DNA of 24,694 nucleotides, from assembly GCA_020650975.1 (NCBI GenBank), contig JAIPMN010191530.1, positions 1 through 24,694 on the forward strand. The letters run 5' to 3'. The notes below the pieces were generated by a model, which saw only the letters and a list, made by a program, of their open reading frames with translations, was not told the DNA's origin and made no database searches. A program made the position numbers and the translations under genes. The stretch comes from Apostichopus californicus (taxonomy: Eukaryota > Echinodermata > Holothuroidea > Aspidochirotida > Stichopodidae). Below, in pieces: positions 1-10,916 of the stretch; position 1 is the first letter of the stretch, and every line of letters begins with the position of its first letter.

Positions 1-109
1 GATATTCTCAACAAAGACACTCCTGTAAAGAATTCCCTGTACATCAACATCAGAGAAACTGTAACCATATATAACTGTCATATTGTTTGTTTTCTCGTTT
101 CGTTCACAG

Positions 110-133
110 TCTGAGATAGAACGTTGGTATGAG
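110..133 (+). CDS. 24-nt micro-exon, array I copy 1 (SEIERWYE)
   Basis: The acceptor is a long pyrimidine-rich tract ending TTCACAG and the donor is GAG|GTAATG. Only the whole-codon frame is open (SEIERWYE); the other two frames hit TAG or TGA, so the flanking introns should be phase 0. Function is unknown. The exon is inferred from sequence, without transcript support. Confidence 0.7.
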
Positions 134-164
134 GTAATGCCGACATTATTATTTTTCCTTAGTA

Positions 165-490
165 TGTACACAGTGGCAGGGAACTAAAAACTTCACGTTT
201 GCTATTGATATAGGTTTCGTCACCATCAAAGTTATCAATGGCGGTTATAAGAAATCAGATCGGAAAAAAATCCAAAGAGTCTTCGACATATGACAAACAT
301 GGATGTATTCCCGTAGAATGTGTAGTCTGTACACAGTGGCAGGGAACTAAAAACTTCACGTTTGCTATTGATATAGGTTCCGTCACCATCAAAGTTATCA
401 ATGGCGGTTATAAGAAATCAGATAGGTGAATATCCAAAGAGTCTTCGACATATGACAAACATGGATGTATTTCCGTAGAATGAATACAAC
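165..490 (+). repeat. Nested repeat of about 163 bp, two copies
   Basis: Two successive copies start at TGTACACAG (165 and 328). They lie in the intron following micro-exon copy 1. Each runs through a conserved TTCGACATATGACAAACATG block to a CCGTAGAAT end. The second copy ends about 480-490, where the sequence continues into the unit-specific part. Confidence 0.85.
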
Positions 491-656
491 TTTCTAATAC
501 ATTTCGCCTACACTTTATATCTTTTATTTCCTTTGGCAAAATCATGTGATTTTCCTTGTCTGTGACCAAACACACGCACAACTATATTAGGAATCTCGGA
601 GTCGATAAGACAATTCTGGGCTCAAACTGAGTACTCCAACAATTTGGTTATCATAG

Positions 657-683
657 AGATTCATACACAAACTAAAGAGGAAC
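657..683 (+). CDS. Possible 27-nt micro-exon, array I second class (RFIHKLKRN)
   Basis: Weak candidate. The acceptor is TTATCATAG and the donor is AAC|GTATTT. It is open in the whole-codon frame (RFIHKLKRN), matching the phase of the 24-nt exons. The same 27-nt block, with the same boundaries, recurs in five later units. The donor is poor, so this could be ordinary conserved repeat sequence. Confidence 0.25.
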
Positions 684-1331
684 GTATTTGTAATACTCAT
701 AGCAGCTGTAAATGAAGGAACAAAACAAAATAGGTAAATGTGTTTTGTTTTTTTTACAAAAGGCTCTTTGGATATTATGTAATGTTTTAATTTACAATTG
801 CTATTTATGGCATTTACCAATAACGAACAGATGCACGGTTTCCTCATGAAGTTATTAATGTTTGAGAATGTTTATGGCTAGATAACAAGCAGGAATAAAC
901 CGTTTCTCTGTGTGAAGAGTATAGTAGTTATCAATGCATTCTCTAAGAACAGATAATAGTGACATTCTATTTAAGGAAGAACATGGGGTGCGGAATGAAA
1001 TAGTTATAGTTTGAACCATCATAGTATCGCAGAAAGGACTATGTCAAAGTAATTAACAAATCGCCCTCTATTGGAGAAACCATTCAGTGTAGAGCGCCGA
1101 TAAACAACAAAGTTGCATAAAAATTGTAACCAAAACACAATACTTCCCAAAAACATCACAGCGCAAACTCTGTACACTCCCAGTGTTGATTTAACAGAAT
1201 ACCAGCAACACTTGATGATCATGATATTCTCAACAAAGACACTCCTGTAAAGAATTCCCTGTACATCAACATCAGAGAAACTGTAACCATATATAACTGT
1301 CATATTGTTTGTTTTCTCGTTTCGTTCACAG

Positions 1332-1355
1332 TCTGAGATAGAACGTTTCTATGAG
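1332..1355 (+). CDS. 24-nt micro-exon, array I copy 2 (SEIERFYE)
   Basis: Acceptor TTCACAG, donor GAG|GTAATG. Only the whole-codon frame is open (SEIERFYE). It differs from copy 1 by a Trp to Phe change caused by two adjacent base changes, while the surrounding intron is almost unchanged. Confidence 0.7.
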
Positions 1356-1386
1356 GTAATGCCGACATTATTATTTTTCCTTAGTA

Positions 1387-1875
1387 TGTACACAGTGGCA
1401 GGGAACTAAAAACTTCACGTTTGCTATTGATATAGGTTTCGTCACCATCAAAGTTATCAATGGCGGTTATAAGAAATCAGATCGGAGAAAATCCAAAGAG
1501 TCTTCGACATATGAAAAAAACATGGATGTATTCCCGTAGAATGTGTAGTCTGTACACAGTGGCAGGGAACTAAAAACTTCACGTTTGCTATTGATATAGG
1601 TTTCGTCACCATCAAAGTTATCAATGGCGGTTATAAGAAATCAGATCGGAGAAAATCCAAAGAGTCTTCGACATATGACAAACATGGATGTATTCCCGTA
1701 GAATGTGTAGTCTGTACACAGTGGCAGGGAACTAAAAACTTCACGTTTGCTATTGATATATGTTTCGTCACCATCAAAGTTATCAATGGCGGTTATAAGA
1801 AATCAGATAGGTGAATATCCAAAGAGTCTTCGACATATGACAAACATGGATGTATTTCCGTAGAATGAATACAAC
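1387..1875 (+). repeat. Nested repeat of about 163 bp, three copies
   Basis: Copies start at TGTACACAG at 1387, 1551 and 1713 (spacings 164 and 162). This unit has one more copy than its neighbours, which explains why it is about 164 bp longer (1386 against 1222). Confidence 0.85.
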
Positions 1876-2042
1876 TTTCTAATACATTTCGCCTACACTT
1901 TATATCTTTTATTTCCTTTGGCAAAATCATGTGATTTTCCTGGTCTGTGACCAAACACACGCACAACTATATTAGGAATCTCGGAGTCGATAAGACAATT
2001 TCACGGCTTAAACTGAGTACTCCAACAATGTTGTTATCATAG

Positions 2043-2069
2043 AGATTCATACACAAACTAAAGAGGAAC
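2043..2069 (+). CDS. Possible 27-nt micro-exon, second class (RFIHKLKRN)
   Basis: Acceptor TTATCATAG, donor AAC|GTATTT; identical peptide to the candidate at 657. Low confidence because the donor is weak. Confidence 0.25.
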
Positions 2070-2717
2070 GTATTTGTAATACTCATAGCAGCTGTAAATG
2101 AAGGAACAAAACAAAATAGGTAAATGTGTTTTTTGTTGTTTACAAAAGGCTCTTTGGATATTATGTAATGTTTTAATTTACAATTGCTATTTATGGCATT
2201 TACCAATAACGAACAGATGCACGGTTTCCTCATGAAGTTATAAATGTTTGAGACTGTTTATGGCTAGATAACGAGCAGGAATAAACCGTTTCTGTGTGTG
2301 ACGAGTACAGTAGTTATCAATGCATTCTCTAAGAACAGATAAGAGTGACATTCTATTTTAGGAAGAACATGGGGTGCGGAATGAAATAGTTATAGTTTGA
2401 ACCATCATAGTATCGCAGAAAGGACTATGTCAAAGTAATTAACAAATCGCCCTCTATTGGAGAAACCATTCAGTGTAGAGCGCCGATAAACAACAAAGTT
2501 GCATAAAAATTGTAACCAAAACACAATACTTCCCAAAATAATCACAGCGCAAACTCTGTACACTCCCAATGTTGATTTAACAGAATACCAGCAACACTTG
2601 ATGATCACGATATTCTCAACAAAGTCACTCCTGTAAAGAATTCCCTGTACATCAACATCAGAGAAACTGTAACCATATATAACTGTCATATTGTTTGTTT
2701 TCTCGTTTCGTTCACAG

Positions 2718-2741
2718 CCTGATATCGAACGTTGGTATGAG
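2718..2741 (+). CDS. 24-nt micro-exon, array I copy 3 (PDIERWYE)
   Basis: Acceptor TTCACAG, donor GAG|GTAATG. The whole-codon frame reads PDIERWYE. The two-base-offset frame has TGA. It begins with Pro, as type II exons do, but otherwise matches type I. Confidence 0.7.
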
Positions 2742-2772
2742 GTAATGCCGACATTATTATTTTTCCTTAGTA

Positions 2773-3095
2773 TGTACACAGTGGCAGGGTACTAAAAACT
2801 TCACGTTTGCTATTGAAATAGGTTTCGTCACCATCAAAGTTATCAATGGCGGTTATAAGAAATCAGATAGGTGAAAATCCAAAGAGTCTTCGACATATGA
2901 CAAACATGGATGTATTCCCGTAGAATGTGTAGTCTGTACACAGTGGCAGGGAACTAAAAACTTCACGTTTGCTATTGATATAGGTTCCGTCACCATCAAA
3001 GTTATCAATGGCGGTTATAAGAAATCAGATAGGTGAATATCCAAAGAGTCTTCGACATATGACAAACATGGATGTATTTCCGTAGAATGAATACA
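2773..3095 (+). repeat. Nested repeat of about 163 bp, two copies
   Basis: Copies start at TGTACACAG at 2773 and 2935 (spacing 162). Type II units to the right keep only a single, diverged version of this segment. Confidence 0.85.
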
Positions 3096-3264
3096 ACTTT
3101 CTAATACATTTCGCCTACATTTTATATCTTTTATTGCCTTTGGCGAAAATCATGTGATTTTCCTTGTCTGTGACCAAACACACGCACAACTATATTTGGA
3201 ATCTCGGAGTCGATAAGACAATTCTCGGCTCAAACTGAGTACTCCAACAATGTTGTTATCATAG

Positions 3265-3291
3265 AGATACGTACACAAACTAGAGAGTAAC
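3265..3291 (+). CDS. Possible 27-nt micro-exon, second class (RYVHKLESN)
   Basis: Acceptor ATCATAG, donor AAC|GTATTT. It is open in the whole-codon frame (RYVHKLESN), intermediate between the type I and type II versions. Low confidence. Confidence 0.25.
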
Positions 3292-3980
3292 GTATTTGTA
3301 ATACTCATAGCAGCTGTAAATGAAGGAACAAACTAAAATAGGCAAATGTGCTTTTTTGTTGTTTACAAAAGTCTCTTTGGATATTATGTAATGTTTTAAT
3401 TTACAATTGCTATTGATGGCATTTACCAATAACGAACAGATGCACGGTTTCCTCATGAAGTTATTTATATTTGAGACTGTTTATGGCTAAGTAAGGAGCA
3501 GGAATAAACCGTTACTGTGTGTGAATTAAGGCTCACGGTAACATACGAGTACAGTATTTACCAATGCATTCTCTGAGAACAGGTAAGAATGACATAGCGT
3601 GCGGATTGAAATAGTTTTGGTTTAATATAATATATATGAAACGAATAGCAAAGAAAGCTTTTTGCATATATCTGTGTTTTGAAGTATAAATGATATCTGA
3701 CAAATTCTCAAGATATAAGGTATTTGAAGTTACTACATGTAAAAGTGGTATCACAGAATGACCAAAATTGCATAAAAGAACAAAATATGATTTCTTAAAT
3801 CGTTATAATATCTATTTAAACAGTTCAGCCAATGCATTTTTTAGCACACTAAAGTAAAGATATTTATATTTTGCAAAATTGAATCATTCTAATTTATATG
3901 CAAATTAGGTCAAACAATTGTTATCGTTTCAAATTTGTACCCAATAGTTTTGCTGTGTTTGTGAAAATCTGGAATTTTCG

Positions 3981-4560
3981 ACCTGCAACCTCATATACAT
4001 ATCGTCATGTTGTTTTCAAATTATTAATCCATTGTACCATCATAGTATCGCAGATAGGACTATATCAAATTAATTAACAAATCGACCTGCATTGGAGAAA
4101 TCCATTGAGTGTAGTAGAGCGCCGAATAAACATTAAAGCTACATACATTTTGTAACCAACACACAATACTTCTCACATCGTCTGTGTTCGCAAACTATGT
4201 AGACTCCAAATGTTCATTTGATAGAGGTACCAGCAACACTTCATGATTATGATTTTCTAGACTTAGAACCTACAGCCTCGTTTACATAATGTCATGTTAT
4301 TCTCAAATTGCCTATCCATTGTACTTTCATACTATCACAGATAAGACTATGTCAAAGTAATTAACAAATCGCCATCTGGTAATGGAGAAAACCATTCTGT
4401 GAACAGCCCCGATTTACACAATTAAGTTACATATATTTTGTAACCAACGCACAGTACTTCCCACATCGTATCTTACTCAAACTCTGTTTACTCCTGTTCA
4501 TTTGATAGAGATATTCTCAACACTTTATGATCATGATATTTTAGACAAAGTCACTCCTAT
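3981..4560 (+). repeat. Internal duplication of about 280 bp inside type II units
   Basis: Two related halves are offset by about 287 bp; the shared anchor is a CAGATA(A/G)GACTAT block whose CAG falls at 4051 and 4338. The second half leads into the 24-nt exon. The first half runs through a similar GATAGAGGTACC...CATGATT stretch, then diverges before any exon, as if an exon module had been lost. The same pair occurs in the next units (anchors near 5872 and 6146, and equivalents further right). Type I units have only one half. Confidence 0.75.
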
Positions 4561-4642
4561 CAAGAATTTTCTGTTCATCAAAGCAGAGAAACAACAACCA
4601 TGTATAACTGTCATATTGTTTGGTTTCTCTTTTCGTTCACAG

Positions 4643-4666
4643 CCTCATTTTGGGAGCGCCTTCCAG
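4643..4666 (+). CDS. 24-nt micro-exon, array I copy 4, type II (PHFGSAFQ)
   Basis: The acceptor is a CTCTTTTCGTTCACAG tract and the donor is CAG|GTAATG. The whole-codon frame reads PHFGSAFQ. Only about 7 of 24 bases match copy 1, yet the 34 bases before the exon match in 32 positions. Confidence 0.7.
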
Positions 4667-5070
4667 GTAATGTCGAAATTACTTTTTCTCTTAATATGTA
4701 CACAGTGGCAGGGAACTAAGTTTTCCAAACAATATTCAGTTTTCCTATTTATTTAGATTTCTTCGCCATCACATTTTATCAATGGCGATGATAAGAAATC
4801 AGAGAGGTGGAAATCTTCAAAACTGAAATCTGATGTTTGATAATATCCAAAGAGTCTTCGACATATGACAAACGTGGATGTTTTCCCGTAGAAAGTATAC
4901 AACTTTCTATTCAATTTCGCCAACACTTTGTATCTTTTATTGCCTTTGGCCATAATCATGTGATTTACCTGGTCTGTGACCAAACACACTCACAACTATA
5001 CTTGGAATCTCGGAGTCGATAAGACAATGCTCGGCTCAAACTGGGTACTCCAATACTGTTGCTATCACAG

Positions 5071-5097
5071 AGATACGTATACAAACTTGAGAGCAAC
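5071..5097 (+). CDS. Possible 27-nt micro-exon, second class (RYVYKLESN)
   Basis: Acceptor GCTATCACAG, donor AAC|GTATCT. The whole-codon frame reads RYVYKLESN. CTA/CTT and AGT/AGC differences between copies are silent in this frame. Low confidence. Confidence 0.25.
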
Positions 5098-6450
5098 GTA
5101 TCTCTAATACGCATAGCAGCTGTAAATGACGGAACAAAACAAAATAGGTAAATGTGTTTATTGTTGTTAACAAAAAGCTCTTTGGATAGTATGTAATGTT
5201 TTAATTTTCAATTGCCGATTTATGGCATTTCCCAATAATGAACAGATGCACGGTTTGCTCATTAATTTATTTATGTTTGAGACTTTATATGGCTTGATAA
5301 CGAGCAGGAATAAACCGTTACTGTGTGTGAATTACAGCTCACGGTGACATAAGAGTATAGTAGTTATCAATGAATTCTCTGAGAACAGATAAGAATGACA
5401 TAGCGCGCGGATTGAAATAATTTTGGTTTAATATATTATATATATATGGAACAAATAGCAAAGAAAACATTTTGTATATATCTGTGTTTGGGGTATAAAT
5501 TATATCTGACAAATTCTCTAGATATACGGTGTTCTTTGAAGTAACTATATGTAAAAGTGGTATCGCAGAAAGACCAAAATTGCATAAATCAAACAAAATA
5601 TGATATAATAAATCGTTATATTATCTATTAAAACAGTTCAGCCAGTGCATTATTAGCACACTAAAGTACAGATATTTCCTTTTTGCAAAATTGAATCATT
5701 CTCACTTATCTGCAAACTAGGTCAAAACTTGTTATTGTTTCAAATTTGTACCCAATAGTTTTGCTGTGTTTGTGAAAATCTTGAATTTTCGACCTGCAAC
5801 CTCATATGCATATCGTCATGTTGTTTTCAAATTATTAATCCATTGTACCATCATAGTACTACAGAGAGGACTATATCAAATGAATAAACAAATCGACCTG
5901 CATTGAAGACAACCATTCAGTGTAGAGTGCCGAACACACAATAAAACTACATACATTTTGTAACCAACACACAGTAGTTCTCACATCGTCTGTGTTCGTA
6001 AACTATGTACACTCCCAATGTTCATTTGATAGAGGTACCGGCAACACCTAATGAATATGATTTTTTAGACTTAGAACCAACAACCTTATATACATATCGT
6101 CATGATATTCTCAAATTGCCTATCCATTGTACCTTCATAGTATCACAGATAAGACTATGTCAAAGTAATTAACAAATCGCCATCTGGTATTGGAGAAAAC
6201 CATTCTGTGAACAGCGCCGATTTACACAATTAAGTTACATATATTTTGTAACCAACGCACAGTACTTCCCACATCGTCTCTTGCTCAAACTCTGTTTACT
6301 CCTGTTCATTTGATAGAGATATTCTCAACACTTTATGATCATGATATTTTAGACAAAGTCACTCCTATCAAGAATTTTCTGTCCATCAAAGCAGAGAAAC
6401 AACGTCCATGTATAACTGTCATATTGTTTGGTTTCTCTTTTCGTTCACAG

Positions 6451-6474
6451 CCTCAGTATGGGAGCGCCTTCCAG
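6451..6474 (+). CDS. 24-nt micro-exon, array I copy 5 (PQYGSAFQ)
   Basis: Acceptor TTCACAG, donor CAG|GTAATG. The whole-codon frame reads PQYGSAFQ. It differs from copy 4 at His to Gln and Phe to Tyr. Confidence 0.7.
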
Positions 6475-6878
6475 GTAATGTCGAAATTACTTTTTCTCTT
6501 AATATGTACACAGTGGCAGGGAACTAAGTTTTCCAAACAATATTCAGTTTTCCTATTTATAAAGATTAATTCACCATCACATTTTATCAATGGCGAAGAT
6601 AAGAAATCAGAGAGGTGGAAATCTTCAAAACTGAAATCTGATGTTTGATAATATCCAAAGAGTCTTTGACATATGACAAACATGGATGTTTTCCCGTAGA
6701 AAGTATACAACTTTCTATTCAATTTTGCCAACACTTTGTATCTGATATTGCTTTTGGCTAAAATCATGTGATTTACCTGGTCTGTTACCAAACACACTCA
6801 CAACTATACTTGGAATCTCGGAGTCGATAAGACAATGCTCGGCTCAAACTGAGTACTCCAATACTGTTGCTATCATAG

Positions 6879-6905
6879 AGATACGTATACAAACTTGAGG
6901 GCAAC
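6879..6905 (+). CDS. Possible 27-nt micro-exon, second class (RYVYKLEGN)
   Basis: Acceptor CTATCATAG, donor AAC|GTATCT. Whole-codon peptide RYVYKLEGN. Low confidence. Confidence 0.25.
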
Positions 6906-8253
6906 GTATCTCTAATACGCATAGCAGCTGTAAATGACGGAACAAAACAAAATAGGTAAATGTGTTTATTGTTGTTAACAAAAAGCTCTTTGGATAGTAT
7001 GTAATGTTTTAATTTTCAATTGCCGATTTATGGCATTTACCAATAATGAACAGATGCACGGTTTGCTCATTAATTTATTTATGTTTGAGACTGTTTATGG
7101 CTTGATAACGAGCACGAATAAACTGTTACTGTGTGTGAATTAAAGCTCACGGTGACATAAGAGTATAGTAGTTATCAATGAATTCTCTGTGAACAGATAA
7201 GAATGACATAGCGCGCGGATTGAAATAATTTTGGTTTAATATATTATATATGGAACAAATAGCAAAGAAAACATTTTGTATATCTGTGTTTTGGGATATA
7301 AATTTTATCTGACAAATTCTCAAGATATAAGGTGCTCTTTGAAGTAACTATATGTAAAAGTGGTATCGCAGAAAGACCAAAATTGCATAAATCAAACAAA
7401 ATATGATATAGTAAATCGTTATATTATCTATTAAAACAGTTCAGCCAGAACATTATTAGCACACTAAAGTACAGATATTTCCTTTTTGCAAAATTGAATC
7501 ATTCTAACTTATCTGCAAACTAGGTCAAAACTTGTTATTGTTTCAAATTTGTACCCAATAGTTTTGCTGTGTTTGTGAAAATCTTGAATTTTCGACCTGC
7601 AACCTCATATGCATATCGTCATGTTGTTTTCAAATTATTAATCCATTGTATTATCATAGTACTACAGATAGGACTATATCAAATGAATAAACAAATCGAC
7701 CTGCATTGAAGACAACCATTCAGTGTAAAGTGCCGAACACACAATAAAACTACATACATTTTGTAACCAACACACAGTAGTTCTCACATCGTCTGTGTTC
7801 GTAAACTATGTACATTCCCAATGTTCATTTGATAGAGGTACCGGCAACACCTAATGAATATGATTTTTTAGACTTAGAACCAACAACCTTATATACATAT
7901 TGTCATGATATTCTCAAATTGCCTATCCGTTGTACCTTCATAGTACCACAGATAAGACTATGTCAAAGTAATTAACAAATCGCCATCTGGTATTGGAGAA
8001 AACCATTCTGTGAACAGCGCCGATTTACACAATTCAGTTACATATATTTTGTAACCAACGCACAGTACTTCCCACATCGTCTCTTGCTCAAACTCTGTTT
8101 ACTCCTGTTCATTTGATAGAGATATTCTCAACACTTTATGATCATGATATTTTAGACAAAGTCACTCCTATCAAGAATTTTCTGTCCATCAAAGCAGAGA
8201 AACAACAACCATGTATAACTGTCATATTGTTTGGTTTCTCTTTTCGTTCACAG

Positions 8254-8277
8254 CCTCATTATAGGAGCGCCTTCCAG
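8254..8277 (+). CDS. 24-nt micro-exon, array I copy 6 (PHYRSAFQ)
   Basis: Acceptor TTCACAG, donor CAG|GTAATG. The whole-codon frame reads PHYRSAFQ; the two-base-offset frame has TAG, again pointing to phase 0. Confidence 0.7.
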
Positions 8278-8681
8278 GTAATGTCGAAATTACTTTTTCT
8301 CTTAATATGTACACAGTGGCAGGGAACTAAGTTTTCCAAACAATATTCAGTTTTCCTATTTATATAGATTAATTCACCATCACATTTTATCAATGGCGAT
8401 GATAAGAAATCAGAGAGGTGGAAATCTTCAAAACTGAAATCTGATGTTTGATAATATCCAAAGAGTCTTCGACATATGACAAATATGGATGTTTTCCCGT
8501 AGAAAGTATACAACTTTCCATTCAATTTCGCAAACACTTTGTATCTTTTATTGCCTTTGGCCAAAATCATGTGATTTTCCTGGTCTGTGACCAAACACAC
8601 TCACAGCTATACTTGGAATCTCGGAGTCGATAAGACAATGCTCGGCTCAAACTTAGTACTCCAATACTGTTGCTATCATAG

Positions 8682-8708
8682 AGATACGTATACAAACTTG
8701 AGAGCAAC
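8682..8708 (+). CDS. Possible 27-nt micro-exon, second class (RYVYKLESN)
   Basis: Acceptor CTATCATAG, donor AAC|GTATCT. Same peptide as the candidate at 5071. Low confidence. Confidence 0.25.
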
Positions 8709-10057
8709 GTATCTCTAATACGCATAGCAGCTGTAAATGACGGAACAAAACAAAATAGGTATATGTGTTTATTGTTGTTAACAAAAAGCTCTTTGGATAG
8801 TATGTAATGTTTTAATTTCCAATTGCCGAATTATGGCATTTACCAATAATGAACAGATGCACGGTTTGCTCATTAATTTATTTATGTTTGAGACTTTATA
8901 TGGCTTGATAACGAGCAGGAATAAACTGTTACTGTGTGTGAATTAAAGCTCACGGTGACATAAGAGTATAGTAGTTATCAATGCATTCTCTTAGAACAGA
9001 TAAGAGTGACATAGCGTGCGGATTGACATAATTTTGGTTTAATATATTATATATGGAACAAATAGCAAAGAAAACATTTTGTATATATCTGTGTTTGGGG
9101 TATAAATTATATCTGACAAATTCTCAAGATATAAGGTGTTCTTTGAAGTAACTATATGTAAAAGTGGTATCGCAGAAAGACCAAAATTGCATAAATCAAA
9201 CAAAATATGATATAATAAATCGTTATACTATCTATTAAAACAGTTCAGTCAGTGCACTTTTAGCACACTAAAGTACAGATATTTCTTTTTTGCAAAATTG
9301 AATCATTCTAATTTATCTGCAAACTAGGTCAAAACTTGTTATTGTTTCAAATTTGTAACAAATAGTTTTGCTGTGTTTGTGAAAATCTTGAATTTTCGAC
9401 CTGCAACCTCATATACAAATCGTCCTGTTGTTTTCAAATTATTAATCCATTGTACCATCATAGTACTGCAGATAGGACTCTATCAAATGAATTAACAAAT
9501 CGACCTGCATTGAAGACAACCATTCAGTGTAGAGTGCCGAACACACGATAAAACTACATACATTTTGTAACCAACACACAGTAGTTCTCACATCGTCTGT
9601 GTTCGTAAACTATGTACACTCCCAATGTTCATTTGATAGAGGTACCGGCAACACCTAATGAATATGATTTTTTAGACTTAGAACCAACAACCTTATATAC
9701 ATATCGTCATGATATTCTCAAATTGCCTATCCATTGTACCTTCATAGTATCACAGATAAGACTATGTCAAAGTAATTAACAAATCACCATCTGGTATTGG
9801 AGAAAACCATTCTGTGAACAGCGCCGATTTACACAATTAAGTTACATATATTTTGTAACCAACGCACAGTACTTCCCACATCGTCTCTTGCTCAAACTCT
9901 GTTTACTCCTGTTCATTTGATAGAGATATTCTCAACACTTTATGATCATGATATTTTAGACAAAGTTACTCCTATCAAGAATTTTCTGTCCATCAAAGCA
10001 GAGAAACAACGTCCATGTATAACTGTCATATTGTTTGGTTTCTCTTTTCGTTCACAG

Positions 10058-10081
10058 CCTCATTATAGGAGCGCCTTCCAG
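10058..10081 (+). CDS. 24-nt micro-exon, array I copy 7 (PHYRSAFQ)
   Basis: Identical to copy 6 with the same acceptor and donor. The unit is truncated about 220 bp downstream, where it joins the last, diverged copy. Confidence 0.7.
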
Positions 10082-10440
10082 GTAATGTCGAAATTACTTT
10101 TTCTCTTAATATGTACACAGTGGCAGGGAACTAAGTTTTCCAAACAATATTCAGTTTTCCTATTTATATAGATTAATTCACCATCACATTTTATCAATGG
10201 CGATGATGAGAAATCAGAGAGGTGGAAATCTTCAAAACTGAAATATGATGTTTGATAATATCCAAAGAGTCTTCGGCATATGACACACATGGATGTTAAG
10301 AGAGTTAAGAGCAACACTTAATGATCATGATTTTCTAGACAAAGTCACTCCCATCAAGAATTGTCTGTACATCAACATCAGAGAAACTATAACATTGTAT
10401 AACTGTCATTATGTTTGTCAAGCTTCCCTTTCGTTCACAG

Positions 10441-10464
10441 TCTGCTAGGTTAAGATTCGCTGAG
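10441..10464 (+). CDS. 24-nt micro-exon, array I copy 8, diverged (SARLRFAE)
   Basis: The acceptor is CCCTTTCGTTCACAG and the donor is GAG|GTAATT. The whole-codon frame is the only open one (SARLRFAE); the others have TAA and TAG. Its flanks have drifted more than those of other copies, so this is an old copy at the array edge, yet length and frame are kept. Confidence 0.65.
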
Positions 10465-10823
10465 GTAATTTCGAAATTACCTATTCTCTTAAAATGTACA
10501 CGGTGGCAGGGAACTCAGCTTGCAAATATATTCAGTTTTCCTATTAATATAGATTTCGTCACCATCACAGTTTATTAATGACGGTTATAAGAATTCAGAG
10601 AGGTGACATTCTTCAAAACTGAGATCAGATGTTTGATAATATCCAAAGAGTTTTCGACATATGGCAAGATGGAATTATACCCGTAAAATATGAACACCTA
10701 CCTAACACATTTCACCTACACTTTATACTTTTGATTGTACTTAACATGATGTTGTTCTATTGCTTTTTGGCACACTTGGGCTAGATAGATATATACTCTA
10801 ACAGGAGTAAGCTACACCTTTAC

Positions 10824-10916
10824 CTGGAAGTCTTGCTCGTCAGCACCGTCCTGTGCATTGTTTTCCAACGGCTGCGAGCGCTCGCGAAGGTTGGACCGTC
10901 TTAGTACATTCCTTGT
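10824..10916 (-). CDS. Possible 93-nt exon of unknown function
   Basis: On the - strand a 31-codon open block (peptide from TRNVLRRSN to DEQDFQ) lies between an AAAAGCAG acceptor and a strong CAG|GTAAAG donor. Base composition jumps to about half G+C here, against about a third nearby, as expected for older coding sequence. The other two - strand frames contain stops. The acceptor lacks a good pyrimidine tract. The + strand is also open here, with a hydrophobic stretch (LEVLLVSTVLCIVF) but no start codon, so the coding strand is uncertain. No family recognised. Confidence 0.3.
10874..10885. repeat. 12-bp perfect palindrome GCGAGCGCTCGC
   Basis: Perfect self-complementary 12-mer inside the GC-rich island. 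It may simply be part of coding sequence; no binding factor is inferred. Confidence 0.5.

Larger units (their letters stand above)
1..10745 (+). repeat. Array I: tandem units each carrying a 24-nt micro-exon
   Basis: Large tandem repeat. Measured from exon start to exon start the units run 110-1331, 1332-2717, 2718-4642, 4643-6450, 6451-8253, 8254-10057 and 10058-10440, with a diverged last copy at 10441 to about 10745. The first two are type I (about 1.2-1.4 kb). The third starts as type I and becomes type II near 3525. The next three are type II (about 1.8 kb and strikingly similar to each other). The unit at 10058 is cut short near 10300 and joined to an older copy. Type I units lack about 600 bp that type II units have. 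Position 1 lies inside a unit, so the array continues to the left. Apart from the exon candidates listed separately, the units look intronic: AT-rich, stop-filled and without conserved long frames. Confidence 0.9.

Noticed and set aside
587..2233. Similar - strand frames of 86-88 codons (587-847 and 1967-2233)
   Set aside because: They are repeat copies of the same intron-like segment. The third type I unit and the type II units do not keep the frame, and there is no splice or start context.
220..2850. Possible 12-nt exon TTATCAATGGCG in the nested repeat
   Set aside because: Acceptor and donor are poor, and both are lost or shifted in type II units; length is not kept.
3578..3590. AACAG|GTAAGAATG donor-like site in the third unit
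   Set aside because: It matches the array II donor perfectly, but every other unit has GATAAGA there and no consistent acceptor gives a conserved exon.
4502..10171. Recurrent + strand frames of 84-112 codons covering the 24-nt exon (4502, 6310, 8113, 9917)
   Set aside because: They occur only in near-identical type II copies and read straight through strong splice sites; type I units have stops in the equivalent stretch.
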